Source: Schistocerca nitens (taxonomy: Eukaryota; Arthropoda; Insecta; Orthoptera; Acrididae). From it: a stretch of 64,000 nucleotides of DNA. The number at the start of each line of letters is the position of its first letter. The first letter of the stretch is position 1. Where the stretch lies: assembly GCF_023898315.1 (NCBI RefSeq), contig NC_064622.1, positions 174,116,178-174,180,177 on the forward strand, given 5' to 3'. This document shows, one piece after another, positions 1 to 11,518 of this stretch. Under the pieces are notes generated by a model. It was given only the letters and a program-made list of their open reading frames with translations. It was not told the DNA's origin and made no database searches. A program made the position numbers and the translations under genes.

Positions 1-134
1 TTCGACAATGGCAACGTATTTTAAACGTGGCTTCCAGTAAATTGGCACTACATTGTAACAGGGCACCCCGCAGTGTTCTCAAAATATTGACAACGGTTTT
101 CAATTTTTGTAGTCCTGTCTTCCTCAGCTGCATG

Positions 135-394
135 TAATATTACGGTATACTAATAATTTTTATTTTATGGACTGTCTGACTAGAACTGAATGATACACAA
201 TTTTCGTGTCATAAGCGTTTCGCCTTTATTTTCTGCGAGACATCTTCAGTGGCCTGGAATATATAAATATTTTTTGCTATTTAGTTTCGTTTTTGGTCAA
301 TGTACCTATTGGTACATTGGCACGAAAATTGTGTTTCATTCAGTTGCGGTCAGATGGTCCATAAAGTAAAAATTATGAGTATACCGTAATATTG
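135..394. repeat. Fold-back inverted repeat, ~75-bp arms
   Basis: Bases 135-210 and 320-394 are inverted copies with scattered mismatches, separated by about 110 bases. The outer ends share the motif aatattacggtatact, and the inner ends share acacaattttcgtg. Inside the spacer, 299-318 is a short perfect palindrome (aatgtacc, 4-base loop, ggtacatt). No coding potential is visible. This looks like a MITE or fold-back element; no target duplication was found, so the true ends may lie further out. Confidence 0.8.
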
Positions 395-533
395 ACAACG
401 GTGTTTGCCTGCTAAGACGTTTGCATCAACGGCTGTCTATGTCTTTTTAACAGCCGTTGTGCCACGAGAACTAAGTCTTTCGCCACGACACTGTTGCATA
501 AAACGTTTTCGAACTTCTTACCCTGTCAGTCCG

Positions 534-629
534 GGGTAAAACCTCAAGCTTTCGACGGTTACCTCCATCGTCTTCGGCAGGAGTAACGAAGACAATGGCG
601 GTAGTCGCTGAAAGCTTGAGGCTTTACCC
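534..629. repeat. Compound hairpin
   Basis: Outer arms 534-553 and 610-629 are inverted copies with one mismatch over 20 bases. A second inner pair (565-576 and 587-598, one mismatch over 12) is nested between them, so the stretch can fold into a two-tier hairpin. No protein signal was seen. It is probably a fold-back element remnant. Confidence 0.7.
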
Positions 630-639
630 TGAATTGAGG

Positions 640-1080
640 TGGCGTGAAGTGCGAGAATGCTATATACATCTGTTTTACCAGCAAATCTGAAGATGCATTA
701 AACAAGGCGAAACGCTTTATTGGCAAAATGTAAAATAATAAACCCTGTTTCACAGCCAAGACTGTTTACCTCTTCACGTAAAATCCTCTTAAACGCACAC
801 ATATTAGAAGAAATGACTGGCGTACCGTCTCGAAAATTCGTAGCATGTTGTGAATGATTTTCGCACCCTCGCAGACGCAGCTAAACACGTTCGCGTATAG
901 AACATACTTCCGAGCTCTCATCGTTGAGCTGTTGTCGTTTCGTGGCCGTAGCTCATCAAAGGAACATTTGCGATCTATTTCTATTCGATTCGAAGGCCCC
1001 TAGCCCGCGCTGGCTTTATCGTCAAGTTGTTTTCCTTCTCCATCATGTATAGACACCACAGACTTACTCGCGATCTCTGC
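640..1080. other. No recognised feature
   Basis: Mixed-composition DNA between two hairpin elements. I see no recognisable coding, SINE or terminal-repeat signal. Confidence 0.5.
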
Positions 1081-1480
1081 CGCATTGTGAGCCCGGCGCC
1101 TAGACACCGCCGCGGCGGTCGAGCGACGGCAGCACGGGGCAGGACCAGGTGCGCGATAGCATCGGGTTCCGGTCAGCGCTCGTTAAGGCGGGGGCAGCGA
1201 CACGGCGCGAGTCCATTTTCTGTGTCATTACGCCTCGCGCCACTTAACGAGTGCCCTAAATTAGGGGCGCCACCGCGCGGACTGATTAAGATCGCCTACA
1301 AAGCGCCGTTGCGGCGCCCGTGGGAGGCGCTCAATCCAATGGGGGCCAGCCGTCCCGGAGGCGGAGGAAGTTGCTGCGCTCCGGGCCTAGCGCGGAATTT
1401 TAGGCGCTGTTTTGCCTGCACCTGCTGCACCGAACCTAGCGACCGCCTCGAACACCCTCCGCGCCGTCCGAGTACGAGTC
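1081..1480. other. CpG-rich island
   Basis: This block is visibly richer in G, C and CpG than its AT-rich surroundings. Open frames across it are the low-stop kind expected of GC-rich DNA and show no recognisable domain. It could be a host promoter or 5' untranslated region, or a GC-rich repeat; the sequence alone does not decide. Confidence 0.4.
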
Positions 1481-1541
1481 ACACATAATGTTGTGCACAA
1501 ACTGAAGGAGCAGATAGAGGAGTCGGAATACGAAACCTTCG

Positions 1542-1703
1542 ATGAAATCTTCTCGGGTTATCAACCGAGCAGCTGTGTTGCTGCAACGTTTCGACGAGTT
1601 TCCTACGAAAGTGACTTCGCCTGAAGATGACGCGTAGGAAACTCGTCGAAACGTTCCCGCAACACATTGTCGCTGCTCGGTTGATAACTCAAGAAGATTT
1701 CAT
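1542..1703. repeat. Fold-back hairpin, ~68-bp arms
   Basis: Bases 1542-1607 and 1633-1703 are inverted copies with only a 25-base loop. Matching landmarks are gtttcgacgagtttccta in the left arm and its complement in the right, and cggttgata near the outer end. Short frames over both arms are mirror translations and not genes. It is a strong cruciform or snap-back structure, probably a MITE. Confidence 0.85.
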
Positions 1704-2410
1704 AAGTGAAATTTTCGACAAAGTCTGTATTGCCATGTACAACAACTTGGTAATAATAACTTGTGGCCTTGAAGTACACCGGAGCCAGCGAAAACTCTGG
1801 AATGTCAGGAACAAGAACGATAATGCGCCGTAAGTTCACCATAGGTAACGTACTGTTCCTTCGTAAGGGCGACTGTATATCGTACAAGTCTGTTACGTCT
1901 CTTTGTATGCCATGAAGATCTCCAGATACGTGACATACTGAATGCCATATATCCCAGGCGTTGGATCGGAAGGAGAGGTCAAATTGCATGGCCATACATC
2001 ACCCCAATGACACATAAAGTCAGGAATCTATTATTTCTGAGTACGTACCCGTATAACTGCTTGTCATTCAAACACGTTCCGTCTGTTGGTATACCGTTAG
2101 GGTCTAACGTGCAGGTACGTGACGTATTCAGTGTCACATAACTCAGTCGCTGGACCAGATCGTGTGGTAATATCGCCCTCCTGATCGGATGCCTCTCGAT
2201 TTACCAAAAGCCTCGTGTATGTGAGTCTAATTCCCGACGAAGAAACCGTTCCCACCAGGATACTTGCAGGGACTGATGACGTTCGTACGACGCCTGGTGT
2301 ACTTAGTGGACTCCGCCAGAAAGTTCTACGATGTTGTGCCTGTATTAAACATCGTGGTCGCAATTTTGAACCCATTCCGCAGTGTACAATATTGTTTAGT
2401 GAACAGTGCA
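1704..2410. other. No recognised feature
   Basis: Unique-looking DNA between the hairpin and the SINE at 2424. Short open frames on both strands have no recognisable domain. Confidence 0.5.
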
Positions 2411-2423
2411 TTATCTTTGCGGA

Positions 2424-2625
2424 GCCGCGTGGGATTAGCCGAGCGGTCTCAGGCACTGTAGTCATGGACTGTGCGGCTGGTCCCGGCGGAGGTTCGAGTC
2501 CTCCCTCGGGCACGGGTGTGTATGTTTGTCCTTAGCATAATTTAGGTTAAGTAGTGTGTAAGCTTAGGGACTGATGACCTTAGCAGTTAAGTCCCATAAG
2601 ATTTCACACACATTTGAACATTTTT
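2424..2625 (+). mobile_element. SINE, Ser/Leu-type tRNA-like head, family 2
   Basis: The head has an A box (ttagccgagcggtctcaggc) and a B box (ggttcgagtcctcc) spaced as in a long-variable-arm tRNA. It is followed by a family body with ataatttaggttaagtagtg and an end of acacacatttgaacat plus a T run. The 13-base target duplication ttatctttgcgga lies at 2411-2423 and 2626-2638, which fixes both ends. There is no poly(A). Related copies are at 47906 and 49648. Confidence 0.92.
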
Positions 2626-2876
2626 TTATCTTTGCGGAAGTTAAGGTGCTTGCACATTGATTGTCGTTGCCATTTCCTACATCCCGAAGCTTTTACTGGC
2701 TAATGATTGTTCCCAAGACCGTAAGTTTGTGATCCGGAGTTATATTTCGACTTCTCAACTTCTCTACCAGCTCCTTCAACTTGTGCGCAGCCCTTAGAGT
2801 CGTCTTGTTTGTGCCGCTCACTTGATCGAGATGTTATCTCGTAATACGCTACGTCTAAATATCTACTTTACCGGTC

Positions 2877-2956
2877 AACACCGATTGAGGTAACGATCTT
2901 CACACAGGACTTATATTTGTAGGGATTACAATCCATCCGTCACCTCAATCGGTGTT
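2877..2956. repeat. Short inverted repeat
   Basis: aacaccgattgaggt at 2877-2891 and its exact complement at 2942-2956 are separated by 50 bases; partial matching continues outward. It may be the stem of a small MITE. No function is evident. Confidence 0.65.
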
Positions 2957-3940
2957 GGTCACTGTATGGTGCACGGCAAAGGGTACATTGTACCACTACT
3001 CTTGACAGAGGTCTGGGCTGATAAAAAAAATTATACACCCCTCCGCATAGCGCTCTCAGGTACCTTATCTGTTTCACTAACCCCTCTGTATCCGCAAGTC
3101 TGTTACCTGTGAGCACGTCTGCAGATATTAAACTTTGTAAAGAAATGTTGCACCGGTGCTCTGGCGGTAGATTAGCACCTGGTCTGAATTCTCGTCTGCT
3201 GCAGTCGAATCTCGTGATCTACATTCCATAACTAGAAATATAGAGATCGATTTGAGTCCACATTGTTATACAAAGTAGCGTGTCACAATCTTACTATGTT
3301 CAGTTACGATTTCCCCGCAGATGGTCGTCGACTTTCTTTTCAATTCTCGGAATGGTAGTTGCATAAAGTAGCAGAACTGAGCATAATAAAACCATCTCCG
3401 TATTCAACTCGGAAGGGTCAAAAGTCTTTACTGACAATTTGATAGGTCTGTTTTCAAGAACGTCACCTTCATACTCGAGGGAAATTCAAGAATTTTGAGA
3501 TCTCTGTTAGTGTCAAAAGAAAACTAATTGTACATTGCTTTGTCACCGTGAAATTTTAAAAATCTGATGTCACAGTTCATATCCGTTGTGGCAGTACACT
3601 TTCTTCCAGTTAAAAGCAGGCCATTATATCCATTACTTTCGCCTTGCCACAAAAAAGTCGCCCGATATCTGTCACATTAATTTGAATTTGGCTTCCTGCA
3701 TTAGTGTAAAGTCGCCCCCCTGCAGCTTACACACAGTTGCATTTATGTTCTTAATGTTATTAACGCACTCTCTGGCGCACAATTTAACTGACCACTTGAG
3801 GACTACAAAGCGTCAATTGAGGGTAACAGAAAGTTTACAAATTGTACCTCGCATGTACCCAGCGGCTGCTATGTAATCTGTCCGGCGCTTCACAGACTGC
3901 ACAATTACGAACTCTCGGAAAAACAGAATAGTGAGGCAGG
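2957..3940. other. No recognised feature
   Basis: AT-rich DNA with no domain-bearing frame and no recognisable repeat end. Confidence 0.5.
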
Positions 3941-5115
3941 CTGCTGTTGTGATCTTCTGTCCAAAGGCTGGTTTGATGCAGCTCTCCACCCTGTCCGTCC
4001 TAAGCAAGTCCCTTCATCTCTATTCTGCTGCAACCTACATCAATCTGAGCCTGCCTACTATATTCAATCTCTGAACTCTCTCTACTACTTTTACGGCACA
4101 CAGTTGACTGTGCCTTGATGTCTCAGCATATAACGTATTAATCGACCCCATCTTTTAGTCAAACAGTGCCATATATATCGTTTCCTGCCAGGTCGATTCA
4201 TTACATCCTCATTAGTTATTCGATCTACCCATCTAATCTTCAGAATTATTATGTAGCGTCACTGTCAAAAGCTTCTGTTCTCGTGTCTCAACAGTTTATC
4301 ATGCATGTTTCATTTCCGACCAAGGTAACAAAAATGGCTCAAATGGCTCTGAGCACTATGGGACTCAACTGCTGAGGTCATTAGTCCCCTAGAACTTAGA
4401 ACTACTTAAACCTAACTAACCTAAGGACATCACAAACATCCATGCCCGAGGCAGGATTCGAACCTGCGACCGTAGCGGTCTTGCGGTTCCAGGCTGCAGC
4501 GCCTTTAACCGCACGGCCACTTCGGCCGGCACCAAGGTAAGACTTCAGACAAAAACCTTCAGAGAAGACTTCTTAACACTTAAATTTATATTCGATGTTA
4601 GAAAATTTCTCTTTTGCGGCAACCCTTTTCTTGCTATTGCCAGTCTGTATGGTATATTCCCTTGATTTCGGCCATAGTAAGAAATTCTGCTGCCCGAGTA
4701 GCAACATTTGGCTTCTACTTTTAGTTTGACATTTTTCACGAAATTTCTCAGACTAACCTGTCTTAATTCATTTACTCTCCATTTCACAACCTCTTTTCAC
4801 GACGCTACAAGGTTTGGTCGACTGGTCTTCTTTTGCTGTCTGTGACAGGATTCGTATTTCATTGGCAAATATCTCGATCCCAAATTTTCTTTGGTTTTCT
4901 TTAAATCTCACTCATTATTGATGGAATAAAAAGGAGGAGACACTTAGACCCTGTCGCGCTTCTTTGTCAGTTATGACCTACTTATCACGTCCTTCGACTA
5001 TTATAACTGCTGCCTGGTTTCTGCATAAGTTGTGAACTACCTTCCTCTTATATATTATCCCTGAAAACTTCAGAATTTCCACAGAGAAAAGAATCTCGCT
5101 AGTCCAAATGCATCT
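3941..5115 (-). pseudogene. RTE-type LINE relic, 3' half, split by a SINE
   Basis: Read on the minus strand this is a decayed copy of the RTE-type LINE at 34885-37765. The left end (from 3941) matches that element's 3' end around the motif CTGGTTTGATGCAGCTC. A minus frame at 4545-4787 contains RLAIARKGLPQKRNFLTSNI, aligning with the RLAMARKSFLKKRNLLTSSI region after the reverse transcriptase. Bases 4940-5100 match the segment just before the catalytic FADD region. Frames are broken throughout. A SINE at 4329-4530 interrupts it. Confidence 0.75.
4329..4530 (-). mobile_element. SINE, family 1
   Basis: On the minus strand it has a tRNA-like head with a B box (ggttcgaatcctgcc), a body with gttagttaggtttaagtag, and an end of gctcagagccatttgagcc. 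The 10-base duplication accaaggtaa flanks it at 4319-4328 and 4531-4540. It inserted into an older RTE LINE relic. Confidence 0.93.
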
Positions 5116-7433
5116 AATCAGCGGTGTATATGAGAAAATTGTAATGTACTGAGATATTTTTTATCACACTTGTCAGCCTATCCTCTCACTGCAACATAAT
5201 AGCAGTGTTACGCATCCATAACGGACAAAAGTTTTAAAAGTATAAAAGTCCAAATCACGTTGTCTGTATGGGTATATCAACTTTTCCCTCTCAGAATGCA
5301 AATGTAGCATCTTACACTTTGAGTTCTAGCTTACTTTCTCCAAGCTGTAATTGCCATATACTTTCATATCGAATCCAGACGTCGAATTGTTACATTCAAA
5401 TTAGGCAACTAGAAGCTTTCTTTTCAGATGTGACCCCATGCGAATAACACTTAAGTCGACATAATTTTTAATATGACTATAACGTACAAACGGGGGCACG
5501 TTGTATCCTCACGTTTGCACAGAACTTTTGTGGATGTGCTTTGGCATGTTTCTTGCGTGACGAACAAGCGGTGGACGAGGCCGTAGAGGAATGTAACTTG
5601 TTGTCATCTATCGTTCATATGGAATCAGTAAATAGGTGTAGACTGTGTGAATCTTTCCTGGTTTTTCTTTTCTTTCACTACGTAGTGCAGATACATTTCC
5701 CTTAATTTTTTTGTATTCTGGTCGTAATTTAAATATCATACCTTCATCTTGTCAGCCTTCCATCGGACAGCATTTTCTAACTGTATTCTTTTATTCATTT
5801 TAATATATTCATACTGTCTATGTAAACTCTTCCTACACTTCTGCATTAGACGCTGGGAAGAAAACAATACGTAACTGGCTGTGGTTAAAACCCTTTACAT
5901 TGTATTTAGAAATAAAAGGTGCAGTTTCCAATTTCCTTCCTTAAGGGCACATCGCACCCTGGTAAGAACAACGACACAACTCAAAAATTCAATACTTGAA
6001 AAATCGCTGGTTCAGGAATTAATTCTATAACACTTGTAATGAAATAGTATCAGCCTCCTTTAAATTTCAAGTAAGTATTACTGGCAGCAAATTCGATTAT
6101 ATCTTCGGCCACGCTAGGGAACTCCGATGACATAAATTAAAGATGCCGTTTTCTGACTTGTGCCACTTTTCTTGCCAGTGTGCGATTTATGACTTACGAA
6201 ATTACGAAGCTGAAAAGTGGTTCATTACATGATATTTATTAACTTTAATTTTTCCATTTCAGGGCTTTAATCAGACCTCATAAACGACTGCCCGGACATG
6301 ACTCATTCCTTCCTGAAGACTACGCACGCTGATATGTGGCTTTGCACGGAACACGCCAGCAGGATAACTCCTGAATACTTCTGATGCCGCACACTAAAGA
6401 GGAAGCTGCTGGAACAATTAATTACAAACACAGGTAATTCCACGTAGCAATTAACAGCAATCGCCCACCACTGTTTTCTCTGTGTATTTTAACAGAAAAA
6501 GAGCTTTAATGATTTCAAAACTAAAATTTTCAACATCATACTGCGATAGGGTGGAGGACATTATATAAAACACTTACAGCCGTCTGTAAATGAATCTTTC
6601 GTGGCTGAATCAGGTAACGGCTCTGTTATGTTTAATAAATAGCTTGATTTACCCGCATTTCCTCAAAGGCTCGGTCTCAAGCAAATTGGTACACTTACAA
6701 AAAACTGATACAATTAAGCATGACGACTTGAAAATTCTAATGTCCTACTTCGGATGCTTAAACTTTCGAGCTGTATTCAGTCGAACGGTACAGAGCCTCT
6801 GACTTACTAGAGGCAATATGTTGCACGCCACCCGAACCAGTCAATGCGAACGGCAGTAATGGAAAAGAATGGCCGTTATTTGAACAGCCAAGCTGCGTTT
6901 GCGGTGTGCGTCCCTTTAGAATGTTGTTAAGTGATTATACCAGGGCTTAAACGTTCTTCATATACTTGAGGACAACACAAAGACCAAATTAAAATATGTA
7001 TATTTTCGATTTTAAGTTTCTGTGTTTGATTTCCATCTTTCTTCACTGCAACTTTTTTCATTACTCATCATACTCGCCTCTTAAGTAGTACTGCTTCTAC
7101 TTACTCTTGGCCGCCGGTAAAACTTTTTCATACTTAAGACAGAAAATATAAAATTAGCTTGTTCTACATAAGAAAAACTATTTTCTTTTTTTACCCGCCA
7201 TCTCCTTTTTCTTCTTCTTCTTCTTCTTCTTCCTCTTCTACTTCTACTACTACCACAACCAGTACCTCTTTTTCTCCGTACGTTCTGTATTAGGCCTTTT
7301 ATTGTCTGTTAGGGCCCACGTCTTTTCCTTTGTCTGCCACGATCGCTTTCCTCTTGCAGCTAACCTGTTCAGGTTAAAGTTGTCTGCGGAGCTCTGCTAG
7401 AACTCAGACCTTTTGCATTCACTGAAAACTCCC
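5116..7433. other. No recognised feature; short (TTC)n at 7203-7236
   Basis: About 2.3 kb of AT-rich DNA without a convincing coding or repeat signature. The only obvious structure is a pyrimidine TTC/TCC run at 7203-7236 followed by interrupted CTA/CCA triplets. Confidence 0.5.
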
Positions 7434-7660
7434 TCCTGCACAGTTGTTAGCACATTGGACTCGCATTCAGGAGGACGATGGTTCCAACCTGCGTCCGGCG
7501 ATCCTGATCTAAGTTTTCCGTGATTTCCCTAACTGTTCAAGGTAAAAGCCGGGATGGTTCCTTTGACAAGGGTACGGCCGATTTCCTTCCCCATCCTTCT
7601 CTAATCCGAACTTGTGCTCCGTCACTAATGATCACGTTGTTTACGACACTAATCTCCTAC
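7434..7660 (+). mobile_element. SINE-like element with CTC-rich tail, family 5 (decayed)
   Basis: It contains gttagcacattggactcgcattc, followed by a degenerate B box (ggttccaacctgcgtcc) and the motifs ttttccgtgatttcc and ggttcctttgac. The 3' tail is rich in ctcctcctgctc. The same layout, better preserved, is on the minus strand at 46931-47160. Possible flanking ctcctgc repeats are too weak to call a target duplication. Confidence 0.6.
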
Positions 7661-7662
7661 TT

Positions 7663-8030
7663 CTCCTCCTGCTCTCAACACAACGATTCACATTGTCAGT
7701 TTAGCAGTACTTTTTATCAGAGGTTGTATCACAGCGCGGCACACATTTTAATGTCAGATATATGCAGTACCAGAATCCGTATTACTTGAGGGCTGAAGAT
7801 TCAACCAGATATTAAAATAAATAACTTATCATTTTTATTTGAAAAGACATGGCTAATTTTTTATGATACGGTTCTCAATAAAACGAACAATGCATGGCAA
7901 ATATTTATTTTTCGAATAATAACTAAAAGAGAAACGGATCCTTTATACTCCAAAATGAATTTTATTACACACCTACGCTGAAATTATATTTTCCGAAATG
8001 AATCTTTCATTCTGTACCTATACGCCTATA
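7663..8030. other. No recognised feature
   Basis: AT-rich DNA; nothing identifiable. Confidence 0.5.
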
Positions 8031-8034
8031 AGGA

Positions 8035-8160
8035 AATTGCTGGTGGTTTAAAATAATTTGCGCGACGGGACTTGAACCCAGAACTTCGTCCTATCCCATT
8101 ACAGAAATACTACATCATTAGTCTCATTGGTTTCCACCACAGCGAGAGTCATTGTGGACA
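8035..8160 (-). mobile_element. Possible tRNA-derived SINE relic
   Basis: On the minus strand gggttcaagtcccgtcgc looks like a tRNA B box or T-arm. No matching A box or cloverleaf is convincing, so this is at most an old SINE fragment. Confidence 0.3.
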
Positions 8161-9699
8161 ATTAAAACCGAAAACATCTACCCATTAACGTTATCCAGCA
8201 CGTTTTAAACTAAGAAACGTTGTGGACTATGCAACGACCAAACTGAAAACCAATTAACTAAAAATCCGAAGTCACGTCTAATCCCATTCGCTGATATTTT
8301 TAGGGCTATAGAGAATTTTTCGATTTTGCATGACGGATGTAATGAGTTTTTACGGATTCCTGTTTCTCGCGTACTTCTTGTAAGAACTTGACTCTTATAT
8401 TCGTCATTGCAAAAATTGTGATTGTTGTTTACCGACAGTGAGCAGTGCAAAGAAATGATTTAAAAAGACACAAGTAATTTGAGTTATAGATACGAAGAGT
8501 AGATTATCTTTATAAAGCAATCAACTTAATTATTTAGGAAACATTACAGGAATCGCAGATTCAAACTCGATATTTTAGTTTTACACAGGACTTTTATTTT
8601 CGATTTTTTCCTTGTAGGACGAAATTATCTCGTAACAGAAGTACTGTTTTATCATTTATGTTCGTAACTCTTGGAATCTCCCTCTTGTTGTCTCCTCGTA
8701 TTTTGCTTATCTTACAAAAGTACCGGTACGCCTAAATTAGTCGTGCAGTGACCCTAGCACTTGCATGAAAATTTTCGTAGAACAAAACACGTCTTGTTGG
8801 TCACGTCTGTTTTTCTCTTTGTAGTATACGTTGATATTTTACGTTAATGTATTGCTTAGGTCATAAAATTATACAAAAAAATAGTTTTCTTTTCCTTATA
8901 GTTTCTGGTTTTATTAACCGTTAGTAGGAAATAGTCACATTTGTTCTCCTGGCAGAAGCAAAACATCGAAAAATGTCGGTTTAGGCTGTGGTTAGTTACA
9001 AAGTATCTTCCTGTTGTTTCATCCCGATATTACAGTGCAGCTATCTCCCAATGAAAAAATAAATAAAAAAAGATTTCCTTCTTACTTCTCAAGACTTTTA
9101 TCAGTGTTACCAAGTGATGTATCACTTTACTCATCAAATGTAAATGATGTTATCTGTTTCGCAATAATAATTACAAAATCTGCTCTCGTTTCTCTGTAAC
9201 GTTTTGAGAAAAGTGATATTGCTGCTAAGAAACCAATTGCGAAAGAACAGAGTGACAAGTGGGCCTGTGTAACATTTATTACCTTCCGTTAACATGTTTT
9301 TATTGACAACGTAACATTTTATACTCTTTTCTGTCCCCTTCAGTTGAATTAAACGAGTAGAAAGATACGAAACGACTTTCGTCGTATGTAAAGTACGCAA
9401 GCGGCAAGACGCAATCAGTACCTTCACTGTTCGACAGTAATGGTAATTTACCGACGACAGTGTCACTACATCGGGCTTGCTAAACACGTTATTCCGAAAT
9501 TCCTTCAACAGAAAAAAATGCAGTACATGTTCTTGAGCTCGAGTCAAAAACAACTGCCTGGAAGAGTAACTTAGGAGTAGATACCGTCTATATAACGAAG
9601 CATCTTAAGTCAGTGAAGAGAAGTCTTTCGATACAGACTGTACATCAGTAAGGTTCTGTTCGGCGCTCCATATTTAGCAATCATATACAACCGCTCGCT
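8161..9699. other. No recognised feature
   Basis: AT-rich DNA. Open frames up to 139 codons (minus, 9134-9553) show no recognisable motif, and their composition matches the surroundings. Confidence 0.45.
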
Positions 9700-10890
9700 A
9701 ACAAAAGATCCGTACTAAGGACTGGAAAGATGCAGAGGTCAGGCCAACAAACAAGAAAGGAAATAGAAATATCCATTGAATTGTACCTTGAAGAAGACGA
9801 TCTACTGACAAATAGCTTGGATTCAGAAAATATCCTTCTTATGTAACGCAACTGGTTCTTTAATTACATAAAGTAACGAGTGCTGTCGACAGGGGATCTC
9901 AAGTTAAGTCCATATTTTAGATTTCCGGAAGCCTTTTGATACCGTTCATCATAACCAGCTTCTAGTCAAATTGTGTGCCTGCGGAGTATCGCTCAGCTGT
10001 GCGACAGGATTTGTGACTTGAGGACAGGATGGTAACAGATCATAATCACTGACGGAATGTCATCGAATGAAACAGAATTTATATCTCTAGTTTCCGAAGG
10101 AAGTGTTATAGGCCCTCTGCTCTTCCTAATTTTTGTAAAGGATTTAGGGGACAATCTGAGCAGCCTTCTTAGATTGACTGCAGAGGATGGTGACGTTTAC
10201 TGTTTAGTAAACTTATCAGAAGACCAAACCCAGAGGCAAAACTATCTGAATGGTGGGAAAAGTGGAAGCTGATTCTTGTCAGTTAAACATGTCTGGTCTT
10301 CTACATGAATTCTGAGAGGAATTTGTTACATTTCGATTACACGGTAAGTCACACAAATTTAAAGGTTGTCGATTCAACTAAATGCCAAAGGAATACAATG
10401 ACGAACAGCTTAAATTGCATCCGTCACACAGAAAATTTTATGTTGAAGGCGAATCAAAGACTGCATTTTATTGTCAGAACATTTAGAAGATGCAACAAAT
10501 CTACTGAAGATACAACCGACACTATGCTTGTACGACCTCTTCTGGAGTACCTCTACGTGGTACGTGATCCTTACCGTATATGATTCACGGAGGCAATTCA
10601 AAAAGTCCAAAGAATGACAGCAAGTTAAATACAGAGAGGGTGTCATTGATTTGATAAGCGATTTGGGATGGAAATCCTCAAAACAAAGGCGTTAACCTTT
10701 CGGCAAGATCTGATCACGAGATTTCAATTATTGGCTTTTCCCACGCGCTGTTCGAGAGCGAAACAGTAGAGAAACGGTCTGATACTGGTCCGATGATTCC
10801 TCTGACAAATAGACGTGCACTGCAGAGTTTTCGTGCAGCTGTAGAAAGTCAACTAAATAGAATTTTCTAAATGAGATTCCGATGTGCTTA
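9700..10890 (+). pseudogene. CR1-like LINE reverse-transcriptase relic
   Basis: A decayed relative of the LINE at 16940-18530. Frame fragments align in order: a LIFVKDLGDNLSSLLRL-type stretch near 10120-10175 against LIYINDIGDNLSSRLGL, a stretch near 10440-10500 (LKANQRLHFIVRTFRRCNKS) against RANQRLRFIGRTLRRCNKS, and VRPLLEYLYVVRDPY near 10530-10570 against VRPILEYCCAVWDPF. The catalytic FADD is degraded to AEDG. Many stops and shifts show it is inactive. Confidence 0.8.
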
Positions 10891-11031
10891 AAAGCAATTT
10901 GTATTACCAGTTGTGACTCATGACTGTGTGATTCAGACTTTTAATGTAAAGCGAGTTCATAGAAAAACTGCGGGCTATTCAGCAAGATATCGCTATGTGC
11001 ATGTTGTGAATTACTAGGAGAGATAGGAGTA

Positions 11032-11232
11032 GCCGGCCGAAGTGGCCGTGCGGTTAAAGGCGCTGCAGTCTGGAACCGCAGGACCGCTACGGTCGCAGGT
11101 TCGAATCCTGCCTCGGGCATGGATGTTTGTGATGTCCTTAGGTTAGTTAGGTTTAACTAGTTCTAAGTTCTAGGGGACTAATGACCTCAGCAGTTGAGTC
11201 CCATAGTGCTCAGAGCCATTCGAACCATTTTT
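11032..11232 (+). mobile_element. SINE, family 1
   Basis: It begins gccggccgaagtggccgtgc, with a tRNA-like A box, a B box (ggttcgaatcctgcc) and an end of gctcagagccattcgaaccat. An 11-base target duplication, agataggagta, lies at 11021-11031 and 11233-11243. No poly(A) tail. Confidence 0.94.
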
Positions 11233-11518
11233 AGATAGGAGTAAAAAACTATTCCAGGAACAATCTGAAGTGGAATACGAAATTATAATTTTGATGAAAA
11301 TGAAATACAAATGGTCGGACATGTTCTAAGGCGAATGGACTTAAGACAGACCATTGATGTTTTTAAATACATCGTGATCTGGCACAATAACTGTACGAGT
11401 TACATTTCACTTTATTAACACTAACAGTTTAGGTCAAACGACAGACGATGCTGAACCATAAAAATGTTAATGAAAGAACCTGTACCCAGTCATTACCTTT
11501 AGTATCAGAATCACATAT

